Shown here: positions 18,779 to 30,075 of the stretch, piece by piece
How positions within the stretch are numbered: the first letter of the stretch is position 1
How the letters are laid out: each line of letters opens with the position of its first letter
Assembly (NCBI RefSeq): GCF_905220365.1
Contig: NC_061147.1
Location: 9,486,001-9,550,000 of the forward strand
Origin: Vanessa cardui
Taxonomy: Eukaryota; Arthropoda; Insecta; Lepidoptera; Nymphalidae
Length of the DNA: 64,000 bases
Direction: 5' to 3'
The notes under the pieces: generated by a model
The model's database searches: none
What the model saw: the letters and a program-made list of their open reading frames with translations, nothing else
Told to the model about the DNA's origin: nothing
Position numbers and translations under genes: made by a program

Positions 18779-20470
18779 ACCGACTTCAAAAAGGAGGAGG
18801 TTATCAATTCGTCTGTATTTTTTTTTTTTTATGTTTGTTACCTCATAACTTTTTACTGGGTGGACCGATTTTGATAATTTTTTTTTTGTTTGAAAGGTAG
18901 TGCTTCCCGTGGGGTCCCATTTTTTTTTATTTTTTTCCGATTATGGTGTCCGTATGAAAACGACGTAAGTCTTAAATTTGCATTATGTATGTGCGCGATA
19001 AATAGGTGAATAACTCAAAATTGGTTGGCACAATTTTGATGATTCTGTTAAAATTATAAAGGACATACTTTAAGAGTAGTTTGGTGAAAGTTTGGTAAGG
19101 TTCTGAGTATAGGATCCATGACAAATTAAGGGAACGGGAGGGAACGGAACAATTCTAAGGAGCACGTTAGCAATACTCGGTCGAATCTTTTATTTATGGG
19201 TTACTTGGATATTTAAATCACCTTCCGGAACGTGGTTATGTTCATGTAATTGTCATAATCGAATATTATAATTAACTAGCGACCCGCCCCGACTTCTCAC
19301 GGGTGCAAAACTGATACTAAATATACTAAAGAATTTGTTTATTTACGACATCACATTGCAAACTTCTAAAATTGTCAGTGTTTCTTTACTATATTGTTCA
19401 TTTATTATACATACAAACCTTCCCCTTGAATCACACTATCTATTAAAAAAAACCGCATCAAAATCCGTTGCGTAGTTTTAAAGATACAGGGACAGAGAAA
19501 GCGACTTTGTTTTATACTATGTATTGACGGAACTCCTAAACGGCTTACAGTTGGGGTGCGATTTGGGGCAGAATTTCTTACTGTCTTTAATCAAATTTTG
19601 TGTATATGATGTGATGTCATATGATGTACGACATAGCATACGAATAGCTCTTTTGCAAAGTTTTTTTACTGAGGTCGATTACAGCTCATTCGAGGGTGGT
19701 ACCTTGCAGTTTATGCCGCATGACGTATTAAAGCCGCATTTTCGAAAATCTATTTTTGCTTTATTCGAAAGTTTCTTTTGAAATTGTCCCCGAAGTAGTT
19801 TCTGATTCATATAAACGGCACGCTTAATCTATCCATATTAAAAAAAAATGTTAGTCTACATCAGCTTCACTTAAAATCAAAAAATAAATAAAATTTTAAC
19901 AAAAAGAAAAACCGACTTCAAACAAAACACTATTTTAAAACAAATAAAAATGCACTAAAAAGTAATAAAAATAATTGCATATTAAACATATTTTTGAGAG
20001 TCCTCCTAGGTAAAATGAAATGAAAAATATTAGACTACTTAAAAGTCGATTTACGATTATATAATGTAGTTATAATTATTGCTATATTTGGAGTCGGTGT
20101 CAGCCAACCTATACTATATCTATCAAAAAACAATACGAGAATACTTTAAGAAATATGTTTCTTACAAATTACCTTTTATACGATATTATACTGGGTCAAT
20201 CAAGAGGCTCGTATCGCTTCTTTCTTTTGATTGTTGAAGCGGGTACCCGTGGCTGACACCGGCTCCAAATATAACAATAACTATAACTACGTTATATAAT
20301 CGTAAATCGACTTTTAAGCAGTCTAATATTTTTCATTTCATTTTACCTAGCAGGACTCTCAAAAATATGTTAAATATGCAATTATTTTTATTACTTTTTA
20401 GTGCATTTTTATTTGTTTTAAAATAGTGTTTTGTTTGAAGTCGGTTTTTCTTTTTGTTAAAATTTTATTT
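18779..20470 (+). mobile_element. Compound element J2
   Basis: Opens 'aaccgacttcaaaaaggagg' and closes 'tttgaagtcggtttttc', an inverted pair of ~10 bp at the extremes. Inside, in order: the 'gggtggaccgattttgataa' block, a Helitron-like family I piece in reverse (19,276-19,535), a middle block, and a foldback with both arms complete (19,905-20,110 and 20,255-20,460). It is the inverted counterpart of J1. A deleted relative is at 50,395-51,096. Confidence 0.62.
19905..20460. repeat. Long foldback (two ~205-bp inverted arms)
   Basis: The left arm begins 'aaaaaccgacttcaaacaaa', the right arm ends with its reverse complement, and both include 'gtcgatttacgattatataa' or its inverse. The ~145-bp loop carries 'aatcaagaggctcgtatcgc'. 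The arms differ at a handful of positions, so the structure is old enough to have mutated. Confidence 0.7.
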
Positions 20471-20702
20471 ATTTGTTATGTCAATATCATCTTTACACAA
20501 ATGTAATAGCTTGTAATATCACATGACTTAATATATTCGTCAATTTGACACGTCGATTTACATGCACTTGCTTTCTCGGGGAACTGACGCGGGAATCTGT
20601 AGCGACGAATAGCGTTGAATAGCGTGACAGAGAGCTATTTCTGATGATAGTCATCGGTTTTACGAATTTAGCCGATGCTACATCTAAGTTGTGTCGTACT
20701 AT

Positions 20703-20983
20703 ACTGTTCTCTCAATTTCCCGTCACATAGATGTATATGACAGAAAGACTATGAATTCTCAGAGTAATGTTTTGAAAGACAAAGATTTTTCACAATAAAT
20801 TATTTCGAGGAACATACGCCTGATTTTGGTGCGTAATATAAATTTGGTTTTAGAGTTCTTTCGGTTCGAAAACTTGACATTTCAGACCATGTGACATATA
20901 ATATATCGACAACAGTTGTCTAAAACTTAAAATAATTACAATACAAAGTGTAATGTTGTCTTAAATTTTTAAGGATTATTACA
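20703..20983. other. Unassigned stretch
   Basis: Nothing recognisable. Confidence 0.3.
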
Positions 20984-21143
20984 CTTTGAAATAAAACTAA
21001 TTTTAACAGCGTTCGTGGTCACGGGTAGACTGTCTACCCGTGACCACGAACGCTGTAAAGTGCTCGAAACGTCGTGATGATAAAAATAATTAATATACGC
21101 GATACAAATCCGTTAAAATTAGTTTTATTTCAATACAAAGTGT
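20984..21143. repeat. Nested palindrome (25-bp perfect inner stem, 22-bp perfect outer stem)
   Basis: The inner arms meet at a single T: 'cacgggtagac-t-gtctacccgtg', extending to 'acagcgttcgtgg...ccacgaacgctgt' (21,008-21,056). Outer arms 'ttgaaataaaactaatttt' (20,988 on) and its complement near 21,113-21,136 flank them. The right half carries ~55 extra bases including 'tgctcgaaacgtcg'. This reads as two head-to-head copies of one ~100-bp end, one of them deleted. A Penelope-like terminal repeat is a possible source, from memory only. Confidence 0.65.
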
Positions 21144-21292
21144 TTTAGTAGTTAATTTTTTTAATTAAAAATAAGAAATTATTTCGTCACATATTTTATG
21201 GTGTCGTTCCACATAATCAAACATAATCTTTGTCGCAGCCGTAAATAATTACCAATATTATGCGACAGACTGAAACGTTAGAATCGATACGA

Positions 21293-21446
21293 CAGGGGAA
21301 CCTTCAAGAAAAGAGCGAACTCCTTCCTTAAACGCCGGCAACGCACCTGCAAGCCCCCTGATGTTGCAGATGTCCATGGGCGGTGGTAGTCACTTTCCAT
21401 CAGGTGAACCTCCTCCTCGTTTGCAACTTATGTCATAAAAAAATTG
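21293..21446 (+). repeat. SINE-G with A-rich tail
   Basis: Same blocks as 12,933 ('ggcaacgcacctgcaagccc', 'ccatgggcggtggtagtcac'), ending 'tatgtcataaaaaaattg'. Confidence 0.75.
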
Positions 21447-21646
21447 AAACAAATCTGAAGCAATTGATGGAAATAGCATTTCGATTAATTTTTTTAAAAA
21501 AAATCTGATACTACTCCAAAGCGAGTCGGTGGCCTTTACCACCCACCTGATAGATTTTCCACCGTCTAGAACGAGACAAACAAAATAAAGCACGTGCAAA
21601 CACAGAGCAGTTTGAACCCACAATTCTCGGTAAAAATTAACTTTTT

Positions 21647-21925
21647 AATATGGTATAGTTTGGTGGACGAGAATATGGACCACATGATAGTAAGTGGTCA
21701 CCACTGCCTATAGGCTATGGCGCTGTAAGAAATAATAAATGTTCCTTCCATCTTTCAACTTTGGGAACTAAGTTGTTATGTCCCTAGTGCCTGTATTTAC
21801 ACTAGCTTACTCACCCTTCAAACCGGAATACAACAATATCAAGTACTAATATTTGGCGGTAGAATATCTGATGAGGGAGTGGTACTAGCCAGACGGATTT
21901 GCACAAAATCCTATCACCAAGAAAA
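21647..21925 (-). repeat. SINE-B, diverged
   Basis: Reverse copy with all blocks recognisable ('gtaagtggtcaccactgcc', 'cttcaaaccggaatac') and many substitutions. Confidence 0.75.
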
Positions 21926-22536
21926 TGTCTGTCTCACGGTTCCATTAATACTTCGAAAATATGTCCACAAACATTTAAAACGAAAATATCAAGGTAACTT
22001 AATTAGAACACGACAAAGTCGACTCGCCTAGATCGGTGTGTATTTCTCTGTATTTTCCAATAAACATCCCGTTATAAAACATTTCTCTCAAGCAAACAAT
22101 GTTTGGCTTCTCATATATTGAATATTACTTAGTTTATGTCTGCGCTTTTAAAGTTGTATTGGTTCGGTACGGAGTACGGAATATTGCCTTTGAAATCGCT
22201 CCAGAAATGCAATCCCGATATTATTTGCGTGTATTGTAGATGAAGCGTTCTGCAGACTATCTTCATATGTACAGTAATTATAATATCGATCCCTTCAACC
22301 TATATATTCTCAATTCTTGTCTCGTTGTGAATGTATTGTTATAAGACGGACTGGAATGCTCTTTTAAATTTTTTAGCGAGCTATTACAAATCTAGGCAAA
22401 CTTATTTCTGTTGTAATATATTAAAATGTATTTTAAAGTTATACGTGTTTACATTTTGGCAATTGGTGTGTAAAATGTAATGCGTTGTTGTATTTATTGA
22501 TGTTCATCTTAATTGTTTTTGATTGAGATACTTGTG
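21926..22536. other. Unassigned AT-rich stretch
   Basis: Nothing recognisable. Confidence 0.35.
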
Positions 22537-22962
22537 TGTCGACGACCTCCGTGGTCGAGTAGTATATACACCGGTTTTCATGAGTACGCCACTCCGAGGT
22601 CCCGAGTTCAATTCCCGGCCGTGTCCATTAAGAAAAACTTCATTAGTTTTCTATATTGTCTTGGGTCTGGATGCTTGTCAAATCAAATCAAAATAAAGTT
22701 TATTCAATTAGGATTTTGCAAGCACTTTTGAATCGTCATTTAACAATTAAGTGAAGCTACCACCATTAATTCACCGCTTTTTTATCATCTATCTATATAA
22801 AATCTTGTATGGAATAATATGTTTTTTTTTTTGCCAACGTATTTTTTACAAATGATTTGAATTTACGAAACGACAAAGTTAGAAATGTCTTGACGTACTG
22901 TCATTAATTCTGACTTTCCATAACACAAGTGTTTTAGCTACAAACATTGGGATCTGATAGAA
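22537..22962 (+). repeat. tRNA-derived SINE-F, split by an insertion
   Basis: Head (22,537-22,679): A-box-like 'gtggtcgagtagtatat', B-box-like 'gagttcaattcccgg', then 'gtcttgggtctggatgctt'. The expected continuation ('ttctgactttccataacac', 'attgggatc') appears only at 22,894-22,962. The interval holds an antisense LINE-C piece (22,681-22,790) and ~100 bp of unassigned sequence. Confidence 0.7.
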
Positions 22963-23446
22963 TTCTGTAGAATATTTAGTATCAGTATTCACCTATGTGT
23001 ATGTAGTCAATAGATAGAATAAAATATACAATACGCCATACCAACAAGTTATAAAAACGCAAAGGCTCGCTAAAAATATCGCCCATTTTTAGCACATCTG
23101 CTAAAATGTACAATACATTTAATATCGAAAGCCTCCAATCCACGCGGGTAAAAACGTATCGTATTATAAAAAAGAAACTTTTACCTGAAACCACTGGGTG
23201 TTTCACCTCTTATTAATCTTTAATGCGACCTCCGCCAACAATCCATTTAAAGGGCCTTTAAAGCCGAAAAAACTCTTAAATCCTCAAAGCCTTCGACATC
23301 CCTAGAGAGGCCCTTTGTAGCTGAACGAGCGCTGAACATAGAATAGTTCCTTGTATCCACAGCATTATTAAAAATTAGCTCGATCCCTTATTTTCATAGA
23401 CTTTAGATGATATAAAACCCCTTTTATACATTTATATTTTAATTAA
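22963..23446. other. Mostly unassigned; short family I scrap
   Basis: 22,965-22,995 ('tagaatatttagtatcagta') resembles the family I interior. No gene is seen. Confidence 0.3.
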
Positions 23447-23730
23447 TACTAGCTTTGCCCGCGACATTGTACGCGTTTGAATTTAATATAAAAAATTAAT
23501 GTAGCCTACGTTACTTCTTAATATATCAGTTATCTGCCAGTGAAAGTCCTGTCAAAGTCAGTCCAGCCCTTCCAGAGATTAACCGGAACAAACAGACAGA
23601 CAGACGAAAATTGTAAAAAATATAATTTGGGTATATGTGTATACATACATATGCATTGAGTAAAAGAGGGCTATTTTAATATTACAAACAGACACTCCAA
23701 TTTTATTATATGTATAGACATTTCTAAATA
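23447..23730 (-). mobile_element. Family E, Helitron-like non-autonomous copy
   Basis: The left end 'actagctttgcccgcgac' with 'gtacgcg' close by is, on the minus strand, a short CGCG...CGCG hairpin followed ~7 bp later by CTAGT, the layout of a Helitron 3' end. The body includes 'tatctgccagtgaaagtcc' and ends 'acagacactccaattttatt'. Confidence 0.55.
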
Positions 23731-24613
23731 TATTATATCATGTTCTTTTTAAATTAAAAATTTGGCAACTGGGCATCCCGAGGACAATTACCATGTACTA
23801 AATATAGGTATTGACCTATATTGGCTTTGGCCAAACGATCAAGAGAAAATCAGGAAATAATAATAATTATATTAATAGTTAAACCTGCGTATTAATGTAA
23901 GGAATTTGGTCTCATAATTTATTTAGGGCGCGATCAAGGAAAACGTCATGAGAAAAGTCGGGAAATAAGAAAATTCTGCCATACGTATGTTACAATACTG
24001 TCTATCAATCGAACGCAGCGTGGCGGAATAAGCTCTAAAAATAGGCTACATTTAAACAAAAAAGTATATGAAATCATTTTCAATTTATTCTTGCGTTTAC
24101 CTTAAAAGCCTCACGCCGAAACAAATATAATTTTAGTAACGTATTGTGTGTCAATGCTGTCGCTTACATATAATCATGTATTTCTCAAATATCATATAAT
24201 ATATATGTGTAAATGATGGAGTTTTGTCTGTGTATTAAATAATTTATAATATATATAGATTTTTATATACAAGTTACGTTAGATTACAATCTAACAAGAT
24301 ATATTATAATCTAACGTATTTTGTAATCTAACGGTGACATATATAAACAAAAGAAAACGTCTTGTTTTTGGAAACTAGGATATTATAATATGTATTATAT
24401 ATTTACATGTTGCTTTAACCATTAATAAATACTCTAGTAATCTAGCTTAAAAGACCTAAGTGCAGACAGCGCGTAGCAACTCTGTTTTCTATAGATAGAT
24501 ATACAACAGACATACTAATATATTAACGTCAGATTGATTGTAACCTTTATACATTTTTAATTTAATAGTTTTTATTTGTTGAGAGGTAGATTAGTTTTAT
24601 ATAGTTCTAAATA
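23731..24613. other. Unassigned AT-rich stretch with AATCTAAC cluster
   Basis: At 24,278-24,295 lies the palindrome 'gttagattacaatctaac', followed by two more AATCTAAC words at 24,308 and 24,325. Otherwise nothing is recognised. Confidence 0.4.
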
Positions 24614-24908
24614 TACTTGGTGGTAGGGCTTTGTGCAAGCCCGTCTGGGTAGGTACCACCCACTCATCAGTTATTCTACCGCCAAATAACAGTACTCAGT
24701 ATTGTTGTTCCGGTTTGAAGGGTGAGTGAGCCAGTGTAACTGCAGGCACAAGGGACATAACAACTTAGTTCCCAAGGTTGATGGCACATTGACGATGTAA
24801 GGAATAGTTAATAATATTTCTTACAGCGTCATTGTCTATGGGTGATGGTGACCACTTACCATCAGGTGGTCCATCTGCTCGTCCACCAACCTATAACATA
24901 AAAAAAAT
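24614..24908 (+). repeat. SINE-B, full length with A tail
   Basis: Well preserved from 'tacttggtggtagggcttt' to 'acctataacataaaaaaa'. Confidence 0.88.
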
Positions 24909-25835
24909 TGACGGTGATGGATGTTGGTCAAGACGTTTCCATGTTTTTAATTTCGTCGTAATAAACGATTGAAGCCGCGTTCCTCGCTTGATCCATTAAA
25001 TATTTATATACCAAAATAAATATCAATTTAGTATATCATTCACAATATTTTCAAAGTCATTTCCTCATACGACACAAACAGGACAATTTTCCGAATACAA
25101 AGAAAATGCTGAGTCGGTTTTCGTTATCATATTTACCGAAATGAGAATTAATATAGACTTTCTTTACATCCATTATGTAACCATCACTTGGTTGGTGCAT
25201 TTGAAATTGAATCTTATGTCTTCGTGATAAGGTCTATCTGTTATCGAGATGTATAGTTGAGGAGTCAGTTGAGAACATTTGAATAACAAAGGAGGGGTGT
25301 ATTTGATACCGTCGATATCGATATTATTACTAATAGTCCATATCTGATACCGATATTGTGTTTCGCAAGGGTCCATCTTTGCGGCAAGTGTATGTACAAT
25401 GCTTATTTTGAAACCATGTCGGATCAAAGTAGACTTTATTTAAAAAGGTTTTAAACTTTTGTCGGTTTACAGGACTGTTTTAAACGCATTAAAACTGGTT
25501 TGAAATGTAGATTCTAACGAGAAGAATCGACAAGAAATTATAACGGTATAAAGCAAAACCAAAGGCTTTTAAAAAGTCTCTACATCATCGTATACAATAG
25601 ATTATTTAATATTATTTTTAGAATGAGTTATGCTGTTTATTTTTTCGATAATAAATTTATAATTATAGAACTTTCAATAGGATGAGTAAACATAATCTGT
25701 TCTATTTTGAATACATACTTATGAATATAGATTATTTTATTATTAGTTTTTATGTAAATATTTAAATATTATTTAAAAAAATAGAGCTGGCTTTATTGAA
25801 AACAAATTGTGTTACTTTTTTGAAGTCGGTTAATT
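24909..25835. other. Unassigned stretch
   Basis: No gene, RNA or repeat family recognised. The reverse-strand frame at 25,173-25,427 has no domain. Confidence 0.35.
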
Positions 25836-26050
25836 TCATCACGCTGTTCCAATACGGGTTAGTGGAATACACATGTGTCAGAATTTCTATTGACACATGC
25901 AGGTTTCCTCACGATGTTTTCCTTCACCGCCGAGAACGAGATGAATTATGAACATAAATTAAGCACATGATTTAGCGGTATTCGCCTGGGTTTGAACCCG
26001 CAATCATCGGTTAAGGTGCACGCGTTCTAACCACTGGGTCATCTCGCCTC
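25836..26050 (-). repeat. SINE-A, truncated at its 3' side
   Basis: tRNA-like head complete at the right ('gggtttgaacccgcaatcat'). The terminal GTT tail and 'ggaggcctttag' part are missing at the left. Confidence 0.82.
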
Positions 26051-26424
26051 TGCAACCACGTAAGACGTTATTTTCCTTCAGTAGATATCTTTTATTATTA
26101 GTATATAAAACTAATCCAATAAAGCAAATAGGGCGCTGTCCGAGCATTTCTAATACATTTCCCTTCAACCCTCTTCGGAAGACTCCTTCAGAGCTAATTT
26201 CCCTCAATCGCAGTAACACGATGTAATAAATGTCGATCTATCACTCTTATGGTCTTCGAAGCGTTGAAGACGTGTAAACATAGTCATTGCTCATATTGGA
26301 AATGAAATATATAACAACTTTATTTTAAACGTAATAGTTTTATTGTTTAATAGTTTTTAAATTTCATGATTCATGATCAATGAGAATGACGATTTCAGAC
26401 GTCGACAAATGTAATAATTTATAA
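26051..26424. other. Unassigned stretch
   Basis: Nothing recognisable. Confidence 0.3.
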
Positions 26425-26690
26425 AAAAAAATTCTTTATTCAAGTAGGCTATTACAAGCACTTTTTGAATCGTTAACAGAGTATATTAAGTGAAGATACC
26501 ACCGGTTCGGAATGTAGATTCTACCAAAAATAACTGGAAAGAAACTCAGTTGTTACTCTTTTTCAAGATTTGAAAATAAAAAGTCATAATAATTAAATAC
26601 AATTATATATGTATGACTGGAAGTCAACAGTTACTAGCTATGCACTTTTCTATCATCTTTATGACATGCTTATAATATCAGAACTCAATC
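26425..26690 (-). repeat. LINE-C 3' UTR fragment
   Basis: Antisense: 'ttctttattcaagtaggct', 'accaccggttcggaatg', 'gactggaagtcaacag', in reverse order to the 13,831 copy. Confidence 0.7.
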
Positions 26691-27132
26691 AGGATTATGT
26701 GTTTTATGTTTGCATAAGCACTTATTTTCTTTGAAAATAGTTCCTATAATCTAAAAATTTCAGGCAGTCCTCATCAGAAATTTGGAAAACAGACGGAAAC
26801 CTAAAAAAGATTCAAATAGCTGAGTCGAATATTCCATTTTTAAGTCTTTTTCTGGTGCTATAACTATGTCTTACAAGAAAATCTTATTGCTGTCTATATG
26901 TAGACTAATATAACTATTACTCGTTGAACCGACACGTCAAAATAAACGTGTTACTAAAACGTGATAATAATAAAATCGTCCACCTTCCAAAACGCTGATA
27001 CATCAGCGTGTCAGATACACTTGTCCGGACATGTTTACATTGAGACGAGTTTATTCGAGAGTGTTCTGTTGAAACAATCAATAATTTTCACTTATTGATT
27101 GGATATATATTTCTTTTTAATCATTTATTTTT
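26691..27132. other. Unassigned stretch
   Basis: Nothing recognisable. Confidence 0.3.
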
Positions 27133-27368
27133 GCAGATTTTCGAAAAACTCATCTGATGGTAAATGGTCAATTTAAATATTGGCATAAGCAATGTATAAA
27201 CATGAAATCAACTGCAAATTTAGTAAATAAATGCTGTGCTTTCAATTACACTGGCTCACTCACCATTTACATTAAAAACTAAAAGGACTAAATTTTGCTG
27301 ATTAGTGCTAGAGTATATGATTGGTACCAACCAATCACATACTCCCTAAAGCCCTACTACTAAGTAAG
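27133..27368 (-). repeat. SINE-B, very degenerate
   Basis: Scattered blocks survive in order ('tctgatggtaaatggtca', 'ttacactggctcactcacc', 'aagccctactactaagta'). This is one of the oldest copies. Confidence 0.55.
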
Positions 27369-28384
27369 AGGTAACATATTAGCTGACTCTGTACTTTAGT
27401 GGCTGTATATATATGTACTTGTCTGGGTTTGAACACATAATCTCCGATTTAAAATTGTGTTCTATTTTGTATATCTCAGCTAATGCTACAATTTATCTTT
27501 ACAATAAGAAATACACAACACATACAAAATCTATACTAGGAAAGCAGTTTAAAAGATCGTAGAGCAAAAATATGTTATAATATTTTGGTTGTTTATTGCA
27601 TAACAGTGTCCCTGGACCCGACAGAACACTGAACCCTCATCATTGTAAACATTTGAACTTCTTCAAATAAAATTAAACCATAAAATAAATCACTTACGGT
27701 TCAAATTGTCTTGTCGACGTGTATTGAGTTACGAGGGTAGCGCGTAAGTGACATTTTGCACGTAAAGTGACGGTTAGTATTGTTTGAGTGTCATTTGTAT
27801 TCTTAAACACAGGACATATTTATTAATATCATTACAGAAACGTCTAATAGATAAAACAGTTTAATTTTGTCTTGATTAAAACCTGGCACGGGATAATTTT
27901 GCCCATTCGATATTTGAATTTGGAACTTCGGTAGTAATTACACGAGCGAACACACACATAGACCTATGTAAACTCAGACATTATTGAATGTTCGACATTC
28001 AAAGATCTGTCAAATTTCATACGTTCCAAATTTAAATAAAATGGAACATAATAACATTTAATCATATTACGAGGCACTAAATAGCACATATCTTCCTTAT
28101 CTGTGATACGCGTAATGGAAACCATTGATTCGTCCCCGAATTTAGAAGAAAACAAGACGAACTTTCCGACCAATTTACGTAATGTGACCCCCCCCCCCCC
28201 CCATACCTAACAGTTATGACAGACGAGTTACATAAGTAAACCGAAATCGTTGAATCGTGGTTTCCTCTGCTAGTTTTTCGTAAGAACTTTTGTCATGGTG
28301 TGAAGTTCTCTAATTTAATTATTATAACCGAGCATTTACAAAGACTTTTAAAGTAAATATCACACAGTTCAAAGTTTGTTCAAA
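27369..28384. other. Unassigned stretch containing repeat P copy 1 and a C15 run
   Basis: 'tttccgaccaatttacgtaat' (shared as 20-bp blocks with 34,757) is followed by 15 consecutive C (28,188-28,202) and 'aacagttatgacagacgag'. The related site at 34,757-34,810 has the same block, then a broken C tract and 'aactgttattg'. No gene is recognised. Confidence 0.4.
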
Positions 28385-28625
28385 GAGCTGAGATGGCCCA
28401 GTGGTTAGAACGCGTTCATCTTAACCGATGATTACGGGTTCAAACCCAGGCAAGCACCGCTATATATGTATATGTGCTTAATTGTGTTTATAATTCATCT
28501 TGTGCTCGGCGGTGAAGGAAAACATCGTGAAACCTACATGTGTCTAATTCCATCGAAATTCTGCCACATGTGCATTCCACCAACCCGCATTGGAACAGCT
28601 TGGTGGAATACGTTCCAAAACTTTA
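28385..28625 (+). repeat. SINE-A, 3'-truncated
   Basis: Intact head ('tggcccagtggttagaacg', 'gggttcaaaccc'). The body stops after 'gtggaatacgttccaaaac'. Confidence 0.85.
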
Positions 28626-28827
28626 CTTTACTTTATGACAACCAAGATGGCTGCACTTTTTCTTTTTCTGTCAGAAGAATGACATCATATTCTTGAAAAC
28701 GTCATTCAGTTTTCGTGCTGCAATATTAAGTACTTCAGCTATATTTTGTATTAAGTATAGTGTATTTTTTTTCAATATATTTTGTGTTAAAATGATATTT
28801 GAAGACGATGAAAATGTTTGGTGATTC
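28626..28827. other. Unassigned stretch
   Basis: Nothing recognisable. Confidence 0.3.
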
Positions 28828-28965
28828 AATAAATAATAATAAATCATTTATTTCAGACTATCCACTTTGTTAGTCACAATTATCGTATCCTAGGTTTAGT
28901 ACAATAAATAATACTAAAGAGGAGAACAAATAATAATAATATACATATCCAGGCTAATATAAAAA
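28828..28965 (-). repeat. LINE 3' end with (ATT)n-like tail
   Basis: On the minus strand, 'aacaaagtggatagtctgaa' is followed by 'ataaatgatttattattatt', the usual layout of an insect non-LTR 3' UTR ending in a short microsatellite. No coding sequence is attached. Confidence 0.5.
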
Positions 28966-29391
28966 TTTTGCTTAAAGTGAATTTGTTTATTAGTCATACT
29001 CGTCCATACTATTCAGTCTATCATCAAAAAAATTGGTTCATACACTGTCAGTTGTAGAGAGAAAGAAATCTCTACTAATCAATACCTAAAACTGTTCGAA
29101 GGAGGCTCCACACACGCGGCCTAAGCTGCCGTCAAAAACAAGTTTATATAATATATGAAGTATTTTAATTTATTTCATCGTCTGTTTTGAAGCAACTTTC
29201 GGACCAAAATGGGAAAATAAAGGGTAAAACGCAGGTGCGACACATATCCCATTACTTAAACAAATACAACTTTCTATGGTTGCTTTTTGTTAGCGTATGG
29301 TAACCCAGGCCTGTTGAAAGGCCAACTGTTTACTGTTTCCCTCCTTATCTCATATGCAAACCACTAATCATTCAATATTATCAATCATTTG
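28966..29391. other. Unassigned stretch
   Basis: Nothing recognisable. Confidence 0.3.
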
Positions 29392-29640
29392 ACGACCTCC
29401 GTGGTCGAGTGGTGTGTACGCCGGTTTTCATGGGTACGCCACTCTGAGGTCCCGGGTTCCGATTCCCGGCCGAGTCGATGTAGATTACCATTAGTTTTCT
29501 ATCTTGTCTTGGGTCTGGGTGTTTGTGGTACCGTCGTTACTTCTGATTTTCCATAACACAAGTGCTATACCTACTTACATTGGGATCAAAGTAATGAATG
29601 TGATGTTGTCTCATATTTATATTATTTATTTATAATTAAC
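29392..29640 (+). repeat. tRNA-derived SINE-F, full length
   Basis: 'gacgacctccgtggtcgagt', B-box-like 'gggttccgattcccgg', then 'gtcttgggtctgggtgtttg', 'attgggatc' and the tail 'tgttgtctcatatttatatt'. It gives the full-length reference for the family in this window. Confidence 0.82.
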
Positions 29641-30075
29641 TTTTACATATTTATAGAGATAAATGTATATTTTATTTACAGTAATGTTATCCAAAGTAAT
29701 ACAGCAAAGAAAGCGCTGAATCGATACAATGCATTCCTCAAGCTAATTCACCGAAGCGCTGAGAATTCTCCGCTACATTAGCATTGTGAATGACGACGTT
29801 CTATATAAACGAACTAGTAAGTGAAATACGGTGTATTGGGTTCCGTTGGATTTATTCTCGAGCAAATTGTGTTGAAATGTCGCGCAAAACTCCCATTTAT
29901 TGAATAAATGGTTTCATTCTGTACGGTTTAATAATAAACGCGCTGTCAGCTGAATGAGGTGGATGCTTTGAATTCGCGTTTTGGGGTTGAGATGTACGTA
30001 TTACTTAACTGTTTCGATGATATCGTGAGTTTATAGGCCTTTAAAGGTATTATTCTCTTTCTAGAATCAAGAAGA
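29641..30075. other. Unassigned stretch
   Basis: No recognised gene. A minus-strand frame over 29,946-30,212 is the shadow of the LINE fragment below. Confidence 0.3.

Larger units (their letters stand above)
18684..20702. mobile_element. Outer inverted-repeat pair framing J2
   Basis: About 50 bp at 18,684-18,732 ('atagtacgacacaacttaga...') recur inverted at 20,653-20,702 ('...tctaagttgtgtcgtactat') with about four differences. They look like the ends of a separate TIR element into which J2 inserted. No transposase lies between them. Confidence 0.6.

Noticed and set aside
21030..21110. Hammerhead ribozyme near 'ctcgaaacgtcg' as in Penelope-like elements
   Set aside because: The GAAAC-GTC part is suggestive, but I could not find the required CTGATGA core in the proper place upstream.
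29392..29480. Possible tRNA gene (cloverleaf-like A and B boxes)
   Set aside because: This is the head of SINE-F: the same sequence recurs with the SINE body, and acceptor-stem pairing is not convincing. The SINE-A heads were rejected for the same reason.
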